Origin: Pseudomonadota bacterium
GTDB lineage: Bacteria > Desulfobacterota > Syntrophobacteria > Syntrophobacterales > Syntrophobacteraceae
Length of the DNA stretch: 14,140 nt
Direction of reading: 5' to 3'
NCBI GenBank assembly: GCA_023416335.1
Contig: JAEZHY010000037.1
Span: forward strand, 1-14,140
Under the pieces are notes generated by a model that made no database searches, was not told the origin of the DNA, and saw nothing but the letters and a program-made list of their open reading frames with translations. Made by a program: the position numbers and the translations under genes. Each line of letters opens with the position of its first letter. Position 1 is the first letter of the stretch. Positions 5,860-13,670 of this stretch are shown piece after piece.

Positions 5860-7104
5860 TCAATAGACATAATGGAAGATGGCATAGCCAATTCCCACTA
5901 TCATAGCCGCGATGGCAACGAGAGCGACATCAATCTTGCGCCACATAATTGCCAGAAATGCCAGGCCGGTAATGACATAGCTGGGCACTCCGGCGGCCAC
6001 TGCATCCGGTATTAGCTTTAGCGACACTACTGCGATAATTCCCACAACCGCCGCGCCCCCCCCCGCCAAAAAAGCTTGAATATAGCGATTGCTGCGTACC
6101 AGCTCGACATAGCGTGCCCCGGCGATGACAAAAACAAATGATGGCAGAAATACAAAGAAGGTGGCAAGAATTGCGCCCGGAACACCTGCGGCAAGATAGC
6201 CTACAAAGGTTGTAAACAGCATAAACGGCCCCGGTGTTGCCACACTGAGGGCAACGCCATCCAGCAGTTGGCCGTCAGTCAGCCAGTGATACTGTTCGAC
6301 CGCCCCATGCTGCATGAAAATAAGAGATGCGTATGCACCGCCAAAACTGAGTGCCCCGGTCTTGAGAAAAAGCCACGCGATCTGAAGCCAACCCACATTA
6401 GCCCCCGACCAAAAACCCACTTTGACACCGCCCCAGGCGAGCGGCGAAATCGCAAGCAGCTTCGACGGTCCGCGCAGCTTGGCTGTGAACTCGGCATATA
6501 CCAAATTGATAAAGCCGGCGAGGATGAGAACAAATAGAAAATTCAACTTGGCGACAACCATCGCCAATATCGCGCCAATGACCACACAACCTAAAAATAT
6601 GTTTTTTACCGCCGCTCTTCCAAGTTTGATGATTCCGGCGGCGATAATGCCCAGAACAGCGGGCTTGAGGATGAACAAGATGTCATTGACTTGCGGCAGG
6701 GAACCATAGGCCACGTAAAGATAGCTGAGCAGGATCATCAAGGCCGCACCCGGAATGATAAATGTAGCGCCCGCCAATGTCCCGCCGATAATACCCCGTT
6801 TCAGGTATCCCACATAGATAGCCAACTGTAAGGCTTCCGGGCCGGGCAGCATGTGGCAGAAAGCCATGATCTTTGTGAAACGGTCTTTTGTAAGCCAGCA
6901 TTGCTTCTCGACCATATGATTGAACATCATGGTTATTTGTGCTACCGGGCCGCCAATATTAATAAAACCGAGCAGGAAGAAATAGGAGAACACTTTCCCC
7001 CATGAAGGCAACCGGTCTTCGTGCTGCCTATTAGGGCTGTCTGACACTACATTTGGCATATCTGTAGAATTCGCAACTGCACTCGTTTTTTCATCTTCAG
7101 CCAT
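5860..7104 (-). CDS. chrA: Chromate transporter, CHR (ChrA) family, two-domain form
   Basis: A 414-residue inner-membrane protein with two homologous CHR domains. The first (about 35-205) carries GFINIGGP (46-53) and LPGPEALQLA (86-95). The second (about 235-410) carries LSFGGAYA (252-259) and ATPGPFMLF (289-297). These paired GGP/GGAY and PGP motifs define the family, which exports chromate driven by the membrane potential. Some members are not linked to chromate resistance and may move other anions. The N-terminal 33 residues are hydrophilic and non-conserved. Its ATG overlaps the last codons of the ABC ATPase gene by eight bases, so it is the last gene of the transporter operon. No ChrB regulator is adjacent. 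The family call is firm, the substrate only likely. Confidence 0.9.
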   Translation of the reverse strand: MAEDEKTSAVANSTDMPNVVSDSPNRQHEDRLPSWGKVFSYFFLLGFINIGGPVAQITMMFNHMVEKQCWLTKDRFTKIMAFCHMLPGPEALQLAIYVGYLKRGIIGGTLAGATFIIPGAALMILLSYLYVAYGSLPQVNDILFILKPAVLGIIAAGIIKLGRAAVKNIFLGCVVIGAILAMVVAKLNFLFVLILAGFINLVYAEFTAKLRGPSKLLAISPLAWGGVKVGFWSGANVGWLQIAWLFLKTGALSFGGAYASLIFMQHGAVEQYHWLTDGQLLDGVALSVATPGPFMLFTTFVGYLAAGVPGAILATFFVFLPSFVFVIAGARYVELVRSNRYIQAFLAGGGAAVVGIIAVVSLKLIPDAVAAGVPSYVITGLAFLAIMWRKIDVALVAIAAMIVGIGYAIFHYVY

Positions 7105-7840
7105 TATACTCTTCTTTCTCGTTGGACTTGATTTGCATAGAAAGTTTGCTGTAGTGCTCTCTCATTTCGTCGGATAATCCCATTCGCTCTATTTTCCCAT
7201 GCTTCATAACCACAACGTGTGTTGCAATATCGAAAGCTTCTTCCAGGTTATGTGTGACATAGACCAGTGTAAAACCGAGCTGTTTGTGAAGACCTAAGAT
7301 TTCCCTTCGAAGCAGGAAATTCAGCTCGTAGTCAAGGCTTGAGAGCGGCTCATCCATCAGCAAAATTCCTGGGCGAGGCACCAGTGAACGTGCAATGGCG
7401 ATACGCTGCCGTTCGCCTCCGGAAAGTTGGCCGGGCTTGGCATCCAAATATTTCTCCATTCCGACAAGCTTAAGAACTTCCCTGATGCGCTGCGCTCTTT
7501 CTTCCGCTCTAATGCCCTTGGCCTTCAGCCCAAATTCAAGATTTCCCCTGACACTAAGGTGCGGCCACAATGCCAGGTCTTGAAAAACCATGCCAAGATT
7601 TCGCTCTTCAGGTTCTCTGAAGATTAGGCCATTGGCTGCGACCAATGTTCCGTCAATCATGATCTTACCCGAATCTGGAACGATGAATCCGGCCAGCATG
7701 TTCAACACTGTTGTCTTCCCGCATCCGGAAGGCCCGAGAATTACCAGACGTTCTCCGGGCGCGATCTGGAGCGAAAAATCCGCTACAGTGGCTTTGCCGT
7801 TGTACAATTTCGATACTGTTCCAAAGGTGATCCCTTCCAT
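7097..7840 (-). CDS. ABC transporter ATP-binding protein, FbpC/PotA type
   Basis: A 247-residue ATPase that drives the importer encoded just upstream. All motifs are present: Walker A GPSGCGKTT (36-44), Q-loop VFQDLA (85-90), signature LSGGERQRIAIARSL (139-153), Walker B ILLMDEPLSSLD (159-170) and H-loop VTHNLEEA (195-202). It ends shortly after the H-loop and lacks the C-terminal TOBE regulatory domain found in many FbpC/PotA proteins. I chose ATG at 7840 because the family sequence begins there. An in-frame ATG at 7870 overlaps the permease stop (ATGA) and could add ten residues, making coupled initiation there a real alternative. The open frame continues upstream to 8287 but that part is out-of-frame permease DNA. 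The gene overlaps the permease (if the longer start is used) and chrA. Confidence 0.9.
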   Translation of the reverse strand: MEGITFGTVSKLYNGKATVADFSLQIAPGERLVILGPSGCGKTTVLNMLAGFIVPDSGKIMIDGTLVAANGLIFREPEERNLGMVFQDLALWPHLSVRGNLEFGLKAKGIRAEERAQRIREVLKLVGMEKYLDAKPGQLSGGERQRIAIARSLVPRPGILLMDEPLSSLDYELNFLLRREILGLHKQLGFTLVYVTHNLEEAFDIATHVVVMKHGKIERMGLSDEMREHYSKLSMQIKSNEKEEYNG

Positions 7841-7866
7841 TTTTCCCGTTCTTCTTCCTATGGCCC

Positions 7867-9450
7867 TCATCTTCCGGAGAGGACTGCGACCATAGCGAGA
7901 GGTATCAGCGTGACCATAATCATGATGACGCAAAGGGCGGCTATTAATTCGGGCGGATTGTTTGCCATCAGAGTAAAGGTTCGGACCGTGAAGGTATCGC
8001 TTCCGGGAGGATACGCCATCATGGAGATGCCTGTATCCCGCAGGCAGAAAATATATCCCACAATCCAGCCTCCAATAAGTCCCCGCTTTGCCAGAGGTAA
8101 AATGATCTGTGACATGCGTCTTGCCCAACCCGCCCCGGCAGCCTGTGCTGCCTGCTCCATGGATGGGGGAATCTGAGCAAGCGTTGTCACGGTGATACGG
8201 CTGGTCAACGCAGTGTATTGGGCTATATACCCGAGGAGAATGATGGCGAATGTCTGGTATATGACATTTGTGAAAGGACGATTCCAAAGACTGACAAGAC
8301 CGGCACCTAGTATGGTGCTCGGCAAGGCAAAAAGAAAGATTGTGAGTGTATCCATTACACGCCAGAACCGAATGGCCTTTTTATAAACAATATAACCTGA
8401 AGTCGCACCGAGAATAGTCAGAATTGATGCGCCCATCACTCCGAGTACGACGCTTCGGACCAGACTGTCACCAGCCTTGGCAAAAGCTTTCCCATAAACG
8501 GCAAGCGAACCCGAACGGACAAAGAGGACCGTATATGGAACTATGACGAAGATAAAGCAAAGCAGAGCCGTTACAACAAACAAGGGCCAGCGCCAAGCTC
8601 TGAGTCTGATCGGCACTGGTTGTCCATGCGCTGGTCTTAACTGGAAGGTCTTTTCCCGGAGAAACAGGTCTTCTGCTGCTAGAACGAGGATTGTTATCAA
8701 AACCAGTGGAATTGAGGCCGCAGTCGCTGCATCAAAACTGTAGAACGCGGAAAACTCAGTGAAGCTTTCGACCGGGAAAACGTTATAGCGCAGAAACATG
8801 GGGACACTAAACTCTCCCATGCTGAGCAGAAAAACAAGCATTGCGGCCAGAGAGACTCCGGGCAGTATAAGAGGAAGAGTTATTTGCCACAGGACTCGAC
8901 GCCAGCGTGAAACTATCCGCGCGGCAGCCTCCAGATCGGGATTTATGGTCTTTGCATAAATCATCACCATGAGGACCACAATAGGCATGTAACACAAAGA
9001 GAGTGTAAGAACACAACCCGGCAGACCAAACAGCAATGAAGAGGTAATCCCCGCAACTTCTCGACCAAAGCGCCGGAAAATAAAGCCCTCTCGACCAAAC
9101 ACCAGGAACCAACAAAAAGCGCTGATGTAAGGTGGAAGCAAAAGCGGGGTTACGAGAATGAGGGCAAAGAGGCGGCGAAATGCAAGGTCGGTTCTGCTGA
9201 AAAGGATTCCCAACGGCGCTCCGATTCCAGTGGCAATCAAAGTGGTAAGGAATGCCAGGGCAAGGCTTTGTTTAAGCAATACCCAGTTTCGGTAGGACAG
9301 GAGCAAAGATTTGTAATGAGCGAGGCTGATATGGCCATCTGAAACCAGACTCCTTGAAATCATAAGTATAACCGGCAATAGACCGGCCACTATGAGCAGG
9401 AGAAAAACAGAGTTGAATGCAACTTTTCTCGGTTTCACGAGCCTGCCCAT
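7867..9450 (-). CDS. ABC transporter permease, fused two-domain (FbpB/ThiP-like)
   Basis: A 527-residue inner-membrane permease made of two fused binding-protein-dependent transport domains, as in FbpB and ThiP. Each half has an EAA loop that docks with the ATPase: EAAARIVSRWRRVLWQITLP (174-193) and EQAAQAAGAGWARRMSQIIL (432-451). About twelve hydrophobic segments are visible, six per half, with a short polar linker around 262-285. One polypeptide thus supplies the whole membrane channel. The ATG at 9450 overlaps the binding-protein gene by 16 bases. A GTG at 9436-9438 overlapping that stop is an alternative start. Ligand class is iron(III), other metal or small-anion importer by family. Substrate is not determined. 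Confidence 0.88.
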   Translation of the reverse strand: MGRLVKPRKVAFNSVFLLLIVAGLLPVILMISRSLVSDGHISLAHYKSLLLSYRNWVLLKQSLALAFLTTLIATGIGAPLGILFSRTDLAFRRLFALILVTPLLLPPYISAFCWFLVFGREGFIFRRFGREVAGITSSLLFGLPGCVLTLSLCYMPIVVLMVMIYAKTINPDLEAAARIVSRWRRVLWQITLPLILPGVSLAAMLVFLLSMGEFSVPMFLRYNVFPVESFTEFSAFYSFDAATAASIPLVLITILVLAAEDLFLREKTFQLRPAHGQPVPIRLRAWRWPLFVVTALLCFIFVIVPYTVLFVRSGSLAVYGKAFAKAGDSLVRSVVLGVMGASILTILGATSGYIVYKKAIRFWRVMDTLTIFLFALPSTILGAGLVSLWNRPFTNVIYQTFAIILLGYIAQYTALTSRITVTTLAQIPPSMEQAAQAAGAGWARRMSQIILPLAKRGLIGGWIVGYIFCLRDTGISMMAYPPGSDTFTVRTFTLMANNPPELIAALCVIMIMVTLIPLAMVAVLSGR

Positions 9451-10442
9451 GATTTCAAGTAAGGTCTAAGCTCCGAGACCTTCTGGGCGGTCTTGGCATA
9501 ATCAATTCGCATGGTCCGTATGTTTGCAATTTTGGGTACCTCCTGCGGTTGCTCAACTCCGGGATGTAACGGGATTTGAGCAGCGTCAGAGAAAGCGAGT
9601 TTTCTCTCGGTTTCTTGGGACAATATGTAATCGATCAACTTTTTGGCATTTTCAGGATGTGGAGCGTTCTTTATAAGGAGTATGGCATTAGGGACAATCA
9701 ACGCTCCGACTTCGCCTTCCCCTTGGTCAGGATAAATGATGTCAACCGGGTTGCCCTGCCGAATGCGGCTGATTGCATCATCGCTATCGGCAAGGCCGAA
9801 TTCGAATTCTCCAGAAGCCACCATATCCGCAGTTTCGCCATTGCTTGTCGAGACCTTAACCTGGTTCTTCTTCGTACCTTCCATGAAATCTTTTGCACAG
9901 GCATCACCCCAAAGGGTGAAAAGTCCGGCTATTTCGTCGGTGGTTGTACCGAAAAGCGGATTGGCTATTACCGCTTTCCCTTGGAACCGGGGATCGGTGT
10001 AAGCGAGTATCGATGACGGTTTATCTTTTGAGTTCTTATTTGACAGCAGAACCCTTACCCTGGCGGAGAAGCCCGTCCAATAACCCTCGGTATCCTTAAA
10101 GATATCTGGAATTTCAGCAGCATTGGGTGAAGCATAAGTGGCTGCTATCCCCATTTGCTTCAGGACTTCGGCGCGGATAGGCTCGTTTGCCCAATAGACA
10201 TCGGCCTGCGGATTGTTCTTCTCCGCAATCAACCGGTTCATAACGCCCGCGCTTTTTGCCTCCTCCGTGTCAAAGACGGCCCTTACTTTTATCCCCGTCG
10301 CTTTTTCGAAATCTTTGAGAATGGGTTCCGAAAAAACCTGGTCCTCGGAAACATATATGACCGTCTCGTTGGTCTTTGCTCGTCCACAGCTGTATAGCGC
10401 CGAGAAAGTCAAAAGCACGATAAATAATAGGCTATGCTTCAT
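9435..10442 (-). CDS. ABC solute-binding lipoprotein, FbpA/Fe(3+)-type family, ligand uncertain
   Basis: A 335-residue periplasmic binding protein. The signal ends in LYSC with C19 as the probable lipidation site, so it should be membrane-tethered. The fold follows bacterial solute-binding proteins of the FbpA/FutA/PhnS group: VIYVSEDQVF (28-37), NNPQADVYWANEP (76-88), GFSARVRVLLSNK (124-136), YTDPRFQGKAVIANP (148-162) and PNAILLIKNAPHPENAKKLI (251-270). The adjacent tyrosine pair used for iron(III) by FbpA-type proteins is absent. The corresponding segment reads GLADSDDA (216-223). The ligand may therefore be another metal, an oxyanion or an organic phosphonate-like compound. A strong AGGAGG lies about nine bases before ATG 10442. 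It overlaps the permease gene, which fixes the pairing. Confidence 0.85.
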   Translation of the reverse strand: MKHSLLFIVLLTFSALYSCGRAKTNETVIYVSEDQVFSEPILKDFEKATGIKVRAVFDTEEAKSAGVMNRLIAEKNNPQADVYWANEPIRAEVLKQMGIAATYASPNAAEIPDIFKDTEGYWTGFSARVRVLLSNKNSKDKPSSILAYTDPRFQGKAVIANPLFGTTTDEIAGLFTLWGDACAKDFMEGTKKNQVKVSTSNGETADMVASGEFEFGLADSDDAISRIRQGNPVDIIYPDQGEGEVGALIVPNAILLIKNAPHPENAKKLIDYILSQETERKLAFSDAAQIPLHPGVEQPQEVPKIANIRTMRIDYAKTAQKVSELRPYLKSWAGS

Positions 10443-10508
10443 TGGAGGCTACCTCCTCTCGCCGGTAAATCGGGGCCATTAAAGATGATATGGTTCCCGA
10501 ATCTGGTG

Positions 10509-10522
10509 CAAGATTTATCTTG
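10509..10522. promoter_or_regulatory. 14-base dyad upstream of the solute-binding protein gene
   Basis: CAAGAT and ATCTTG flank a two-base centre in the 92-base gap between the DUF1259 gene and the binding-protein gene. Half-sites of this size could be an operator for a dimeric repressor. No T run follows, so it is unlikely to be a terminator. Chance cannot be excluded. Confidence 0.25.
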
Positions 10523-10534
10523 GCCCAATCTATC

Positions 10535-11458
10535 TCAGCCCATGGTTTTTCCCGTCTGATCAAGGGCGGCCTTTAATCCTTCAGCCAGTCTATTTGCTGG
10601 CCCCTCACCCCAATAGTGCAGAAAGAAAATTCTCGGATTTTCAGTTACCATATGGTTGTGTACGGCTACCACTTCGATCCCATGCCGGACGAGAGCATCA
10701 ATGACATTTTGGACTTCCGGTTCGAGCATGGCGAAATCACCGGCTACAGCCGCTTTATCTTCTGTTCCCTGGAAAGCGGCCCAAGTGTTGAACCCCATAA
10801 AGCTGGTAACAGGCATTCCATGATCGGTCAGTTTTACGTCCGGGCGCCCGATTACGACCTTGAAAACCCCGGAGTTCATCTGTCCCTTTTGGCCAAGGAT
10901 GGATTCCAATTTTGCGGTATTGATTTTACTCTCTACCGGTTGGGCCTGTCCTTCCGCCGGGTTGCCATGCCTCAATTCACTTATTCTATTGAGCACCATT
11001 CGGACGCTTTGAGCCATCTTTTCTGTTGGTCCCATCCCTTCTATGTGCATGAACATGACCTTGTGGTCGTCTCTAACAAAATGGTTGTGCAAGCCGGTTA
11101 CATGTAAACCCTGATCGATTGCCGTTTTCTCGACTGGCCCGACCTCACGCTCGTCCACCACGATGTCACCCATGATCATCGCTCCATCCTGCATATCCTG
11201 CATGGGAGTGAAGCCTATCCAGGTTGTCAGGCCCATGGGAGGAGTAATTCTGAAGCCATCGACCGAAACCGCCAGGTCTTTCTGGGGGATCGAGATCTTG
11301 TACTCACCATCCTTAGCTTCTCCTTTGATCCCGATGGCCTGCTCTATTTTCCCGGTGTCCAGTTTTTGAGAAGCATAGGGTGCCGGTCCAAGCAGAGGGC
11401 TCAATGCAGCAATTGTAAACACCACCCAAATAAGCAGGGAAAGCCTCAAGTATTTCAT
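10535..11458 (-). CDS. Periplasmic tandem DUF1259 (LpqO/LppY-type) protein
   Basis: A 307-residue exported protein with a signal peptide (about 1-30: hydrophobic core, then PAPYASQ). It contains two DUF1259 repeats, about 33-163 and 180-302. Each opens with an I(G/L)GxKG-type segment, has a GFxTW-like strand (MGLTTWIGF, MGFNTWAAF) and ends with a histidine cluster: LHNHFVRDDHKVMFMHIEG (123-141) and VHNHMVTENPRIFFLHYWG (266-284). H124/H126/H138 and H267/H269/H281 have identical spacing, which suggests a metal or anion site in each half. The family has no firmly known function. ATG 11458 is preferred over 11476, since the codons between them form the GGAG/GGGGG ribosome binding region. It lies 29 bases after the jelly-roll gene. 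Confidence 0.85.
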   Translation of the reverse strand: MKYLRLSLLIWVVFTIAALSPLLGPAPYASQKLDTGKIEQAIGIKGEAKDGEYKISIPQKDLAVSVDGFRITPPMGLTTWIGFTPMQDMQDGAMIMGDIVVDEREVGPVEKTAIDQGLHVTGLHNHFVRDDHKVMFMHIEGMGPTEKMAQSVRMVLNRISELRHGNPAEGQAQPVESKINTAKLESILGQKGQMNSGVFKVVIGRPDVKLTDHGMPVTSFMGFNTWAAFQGTEDKAAVAGDFAMLEPEVQNVIDALVRHGIEVVAVHNHMVTENPRIFFLHYWGEGPANRLAEGLKAALDQTGKTMG

Positions 11459-11487
11459 TTCCCCCTTCTCCTTCATTTTTGAGAAAT

Positions 11488-12108
11488 TTACCCGACGTTG
11501 ACTGTCAATTTGTCAAAATGGGTTTGGGCATCAGACTTCGTCCATAACCCGATTTTGCCCGGATCGGTGAAAGTGGAATCTTTTGCATCCATGACTTTCT
11601 TTCCATCGAAGTAGCATTCGATATGGTTTCCGTTCATCGTAACGCGCAGGGCGTGCCATCCCGGACGTGCCTGGATTTTTGTGCCCTCTATCTGGGATCG
11701 TCTCCCGTCTTCAACCTTGTAGAGGTTGTAGTTATCCTCAAGCGGGTTGAAGCGGGCCACATAGTAATTCTCGGCATCTTTTGCCCGCCACACCAGACCT
11801 CCGCCCTGGTCTTCTTTCCCGGCCGCAGCCTTCATGGCTACCGAAACATCAACATCCTTGTAGCTCGTATCGCTAACCAGAATGAGATTGAACGTGGAAC
11901 CTGAGTTTCTGGCAACCTGCGCCAGTGCGTGATGGGAAATGGCTGTTGAATCCGGAACGGTTTTCCACTCACCGACAACTGGATTAAATCCTGAAGGCAC
12001 TTCACCGGCCTTCTCGGAATCAAAATTCCACGTTTTAGACCCGCTCTGCGCAAGAGCTGTTGTTGCAAAGAGCAATAGACTGAGAATGACCACAGACCAT
12101 TTACTCAT
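11488..12108 (-). CDS. Secreted LamG/DUF1080-like jelly-roll protein
   Basis: A 206-residue exported protein. The signal peptide MSKWSVVILSLLLFATTALA is cleaved after ALA (residue 20). The mature part resembles concanavalin A-like/LamG or 3-keto-disaccharide hydrolase (DUF1080) beta-sandwich domains: WNFDSEKAGEVPSGF (27-41), GGGLVWRAKDAENYYVARF (102-120), WHALRVTMNGNHIECYFDGK (151-170) and GKIGLWTKSDAQTHFDKLTV (184-203). Such domains usually bind glycans or other ligands. I see no obvious catalytic set, so enzymatic activity is not claimed. ATG 12108 is chosen because AGGAG lies seven bases upstream; an earlier in-frame ATG at 12141 would put basic residues before the signal. It is the first gene after the three-repeat operator and probably the first of the regulated operon. 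Confidence 0.8.
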   Translation of the reverse strand: MSKWSVVILSLLLFATTALAQSGSKTWNFDSEKAGEVPSGFNPVVGEWKTVPDSTAISHHALAQVARNSGSTFNLILVSDTSYKDVDVSVAMKAAAGKEDQGGGLVWRAKDAENYYVARFNPLEDNYNLYKVEDGRRSQIEGTKIQARPGWHALRVTMNGNHIECYFDGKKVMDAKDSTFTDPGKIGLWTKSDAQTHFDKLTVNVG

Positions 12109-12193
12109 ATTGACACTCCTTATCCGCACCATAATGCTCAACAGAAATGGTCCCCTCCGGCCAACGCCTTTCGCGATGATCTATTTCTTTTTG

Positions 12194-12199
12194 AAGATA
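12194..12199 (-). promoter_or_regulatory. Candidate -10 element (TATCTT) downstream of the response-regulator box
   Basis: On the minus strand TATCTT begins eight bases after the last of three 11-base-spaced repeats, close to the spacing at PhoB-type activated promoters, where the box replaces the -35 element. Transcription would start near 12186, giving a leader of roughly 80 bases before the jelly-roll gene. The hexamer match is modest. Confidence 0.3.
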
Positions 12200-12207
12200 A
12201 GGAGGCA

Positions 12208-12236
12208 AAGTTAAGTTAATGTTAGATGAAAGTTAG
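12208..12236 (-). promoter_or_regulatory. Three direct heptamer repeats at 11-base spacing: probable OmpR/PhoB-type operator
   Basis: Read on the minus strand the units are CTAACTT (12236-12230), CTAACAT (12225-12219) and TTAACTT (12214-12208), each starting exactly 11 bases after the previous one. PhoB/OmpR-family winged-helix regulators bind such tandem heptamers (the Pho box is CTGTCAT repeated every 11 bases) as head-to-tail dimers. The array lies right after the histidine kinase gene and upstream of the jelly-roll/DUF1259/transport operon, where the neighbouring response regulator would be expected to act. Geometry is seen directly; the binding partner is inferred. Confidence 0.6.
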
Positions 12237-12247
12237 AATTCTCTAAC
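12232..12247. repeat. Inverted repeat over the histidine kinase stop codon
   Basis: GTTAGA (12232-12237) and TCTAAC (12242-12247) form a perfect six-base inverted repeat with a four-base centre. It spans the kinase TAG and shares bases with the first operator heptamer. It provides a fourth CTAAC-type unit in the opposite orientation. No T run follows, so terminator function is unlikely. Confidence 0.35.
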
Positions 12248-13670
12248 CTTTAGGGATTGGGAGGCTGACATGAAATGAACTTCCATTGCCGGGGCTGCTT
12301 TCAACTTCAATTCTTCCTTGATGAGACTGAGCAATCCACTGAACGATAGAAAGCCCAAGACCACTTCCGCCCATTTGCCTCGAACGGGCTTTGTCCACCC
12401 GGTAAAACCGTTCGGTTAGATGTGCAAGATGCTCTGCCGCGATACCGGGGCCGGTATCTGATACCGTCACCTGCACCAGCTGATCCTTGGTTTCGGCTGA
12501 GATCGTTATCTGTCCCCCTTCAGGTGTATATTTGACGGCGTTATCAATGAGGTTGGCAAAGAGCCGGAACAGATATGTTTCATCGCCAATAATCACGACC
12601 GTGGGAAGGTTGATCGTAGCGATTTCGACGCCCTTCTGCCGTGCCAAAGGAAGAAAAGATTCAATAACCTCACGGATCAGAAGATCAAGCCGGAGGGGCG
12701 CCTTCTCCATTATGACCTCTCCAGCATCTGCTTGAGTCAGAAGCATTAAATCTTCAACAATTTTGGACATGCGTTCTGACTCTTTGAGAATATGCTCAAG
12801 TGCCTCCCGGTACTCGTTTTGACTGCGAGGCTGACGCAAAACAACTTCCGCTTCACCTCTAAGTGAAGTTAAGGGAGTGCGAAGCTCGTGAGAAGCATCG
12901 GCACTGAAACGTTTGATCTGGCGGTATGCTTCATCAAGAGCAGTAAAAGCCATATCGAGTCTATAGAATGTTTCATTAAGGGTCTGAGCCAACAAACTGA
13001 GTTCATCATTCCCTCGGATATCGAGCTTTTCTTTGAGATCATGAGCACTGATCGAGCGCGCCCGTTCAGTAATTTGGGCAACAGGTTTAAGGGCTTTACC
13101 GGCAAGCCACCATCCGGTCAAGCAGGCTAACACCAGACCTAAAGGGATAGTGACCAAGAGAATCCATCGAGTCTTCATGAGAGCTGAATCGACTTCAGTA
13201 AGGGGCATAGCAACTTGCACCACCAACTGATCGGGATTTATTCCACGAACAGGCATACTCACTTCTCGAAGATGTTTTCCACCAAAAGTAACCTCACTCC
13301 AGGCTATTCCAGTCTCATGAGCCTTCTTGAGAATGGAAATATCGACAGGCAGGGGACTCCCTTCCAGTTCTTCTGATGAGTCAACGACCTTTCCTTCGCC
13401 GTCCAAGATCTGAACAAGAGAGGCAGCAGCGGGAGTTCCCCCGGTCTCGATGGCCTCAGCGATCCTATGGTAGCGAATTCTTTTCTCGCTTACTGACATA
13501 AGCCCGCTAATCTGCTCTCCCACAGCCTTGATGGTATCATCCACTCCCTTTAATAAGCTGTGCTGCAAATTCAAATACAGCCAGAGGCTGAATACGGACC
13601 AAAGGACTGTTAGAATAATGGCCGAGAAAGTGCTCAAGCGCATTCGTAGACTTTGAAAAGGCAACCTCAT
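12243..13670 (-). CDS. Sensor histidine kinase, two-component system (EnvZ/CusS-like layout)
   Basis: A 475-residue membrane kinase. TM1 is about 12-35, a periplasmic sensor about 36-167, TM2 about 169-191, and a HAMP linker about 192-245. The HisKA domain has FSADASHELRTPLTSLRGE (255-273) with phospho-acceptor H261. The catalytic domain has N-box FANLIDNAVKYTP (371-383), G1 DTGPGI (405-410), F-box RFYRVDKARS (421-430) and G2 GGSGLGL (434-440), so all catalytic motifs are intact. The sensor has no cysteine or clustered histidines of an obvious metal site, so the signal is unknown. Its ATG overlaps the response regulator stop (ATGA), confirming the pair. The layout is that of OmpR-family partners such as heavy-metal sensor kinases, but the stimulus cannot be inferred. 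Confidence 0.93.
   Translation of the reverse strand: MRLPFQSLRMRLSTFSAIILTVLWSVFSLWLYLNLQHSLLKGVDDTIKAVGEQISGLMSVSEKRIRYHRIAEAIETGGTPAAASLVQILDGEGKVVDSSEELEGSPLPVDISILKKAHETGIAWSEVTFGGKHLREVSMPVRGINPDQLVVQVAMPLTEVDSALMKTRWILLVTIPLGLVLACLTGWWLAGKALKPVAQITERARSISAHDLKEKLDIRGNDELSLLAQTLNETFYRLDMAFTALDEAYRQIKRFSADASHELRTPLTSLRGEAEVVLRQPRSQNEYREALEHILKESERMSKIVEDLMLLTQADAGEVIMEKAPLRLDLLIREVIESFLPLARQKGVEIATINLPTVVIIGDETYLFRLFANLIDNAVKYTPEGGQITISAETKDQLVQVTVSDTGPGIAAEHLAHLTERFYRVDKARSRQMGGSGLGLSIVQWIAQSHQGRIEVESSPGNGSSFHVSLPIPKG

Noticed and set aside
7841..8287. N-terminal extension of the ABC ATPase frame to 8287
   Set aside because: This part is out-of-frame sequence of the permease gene and does not resemble an ABC ATPase.
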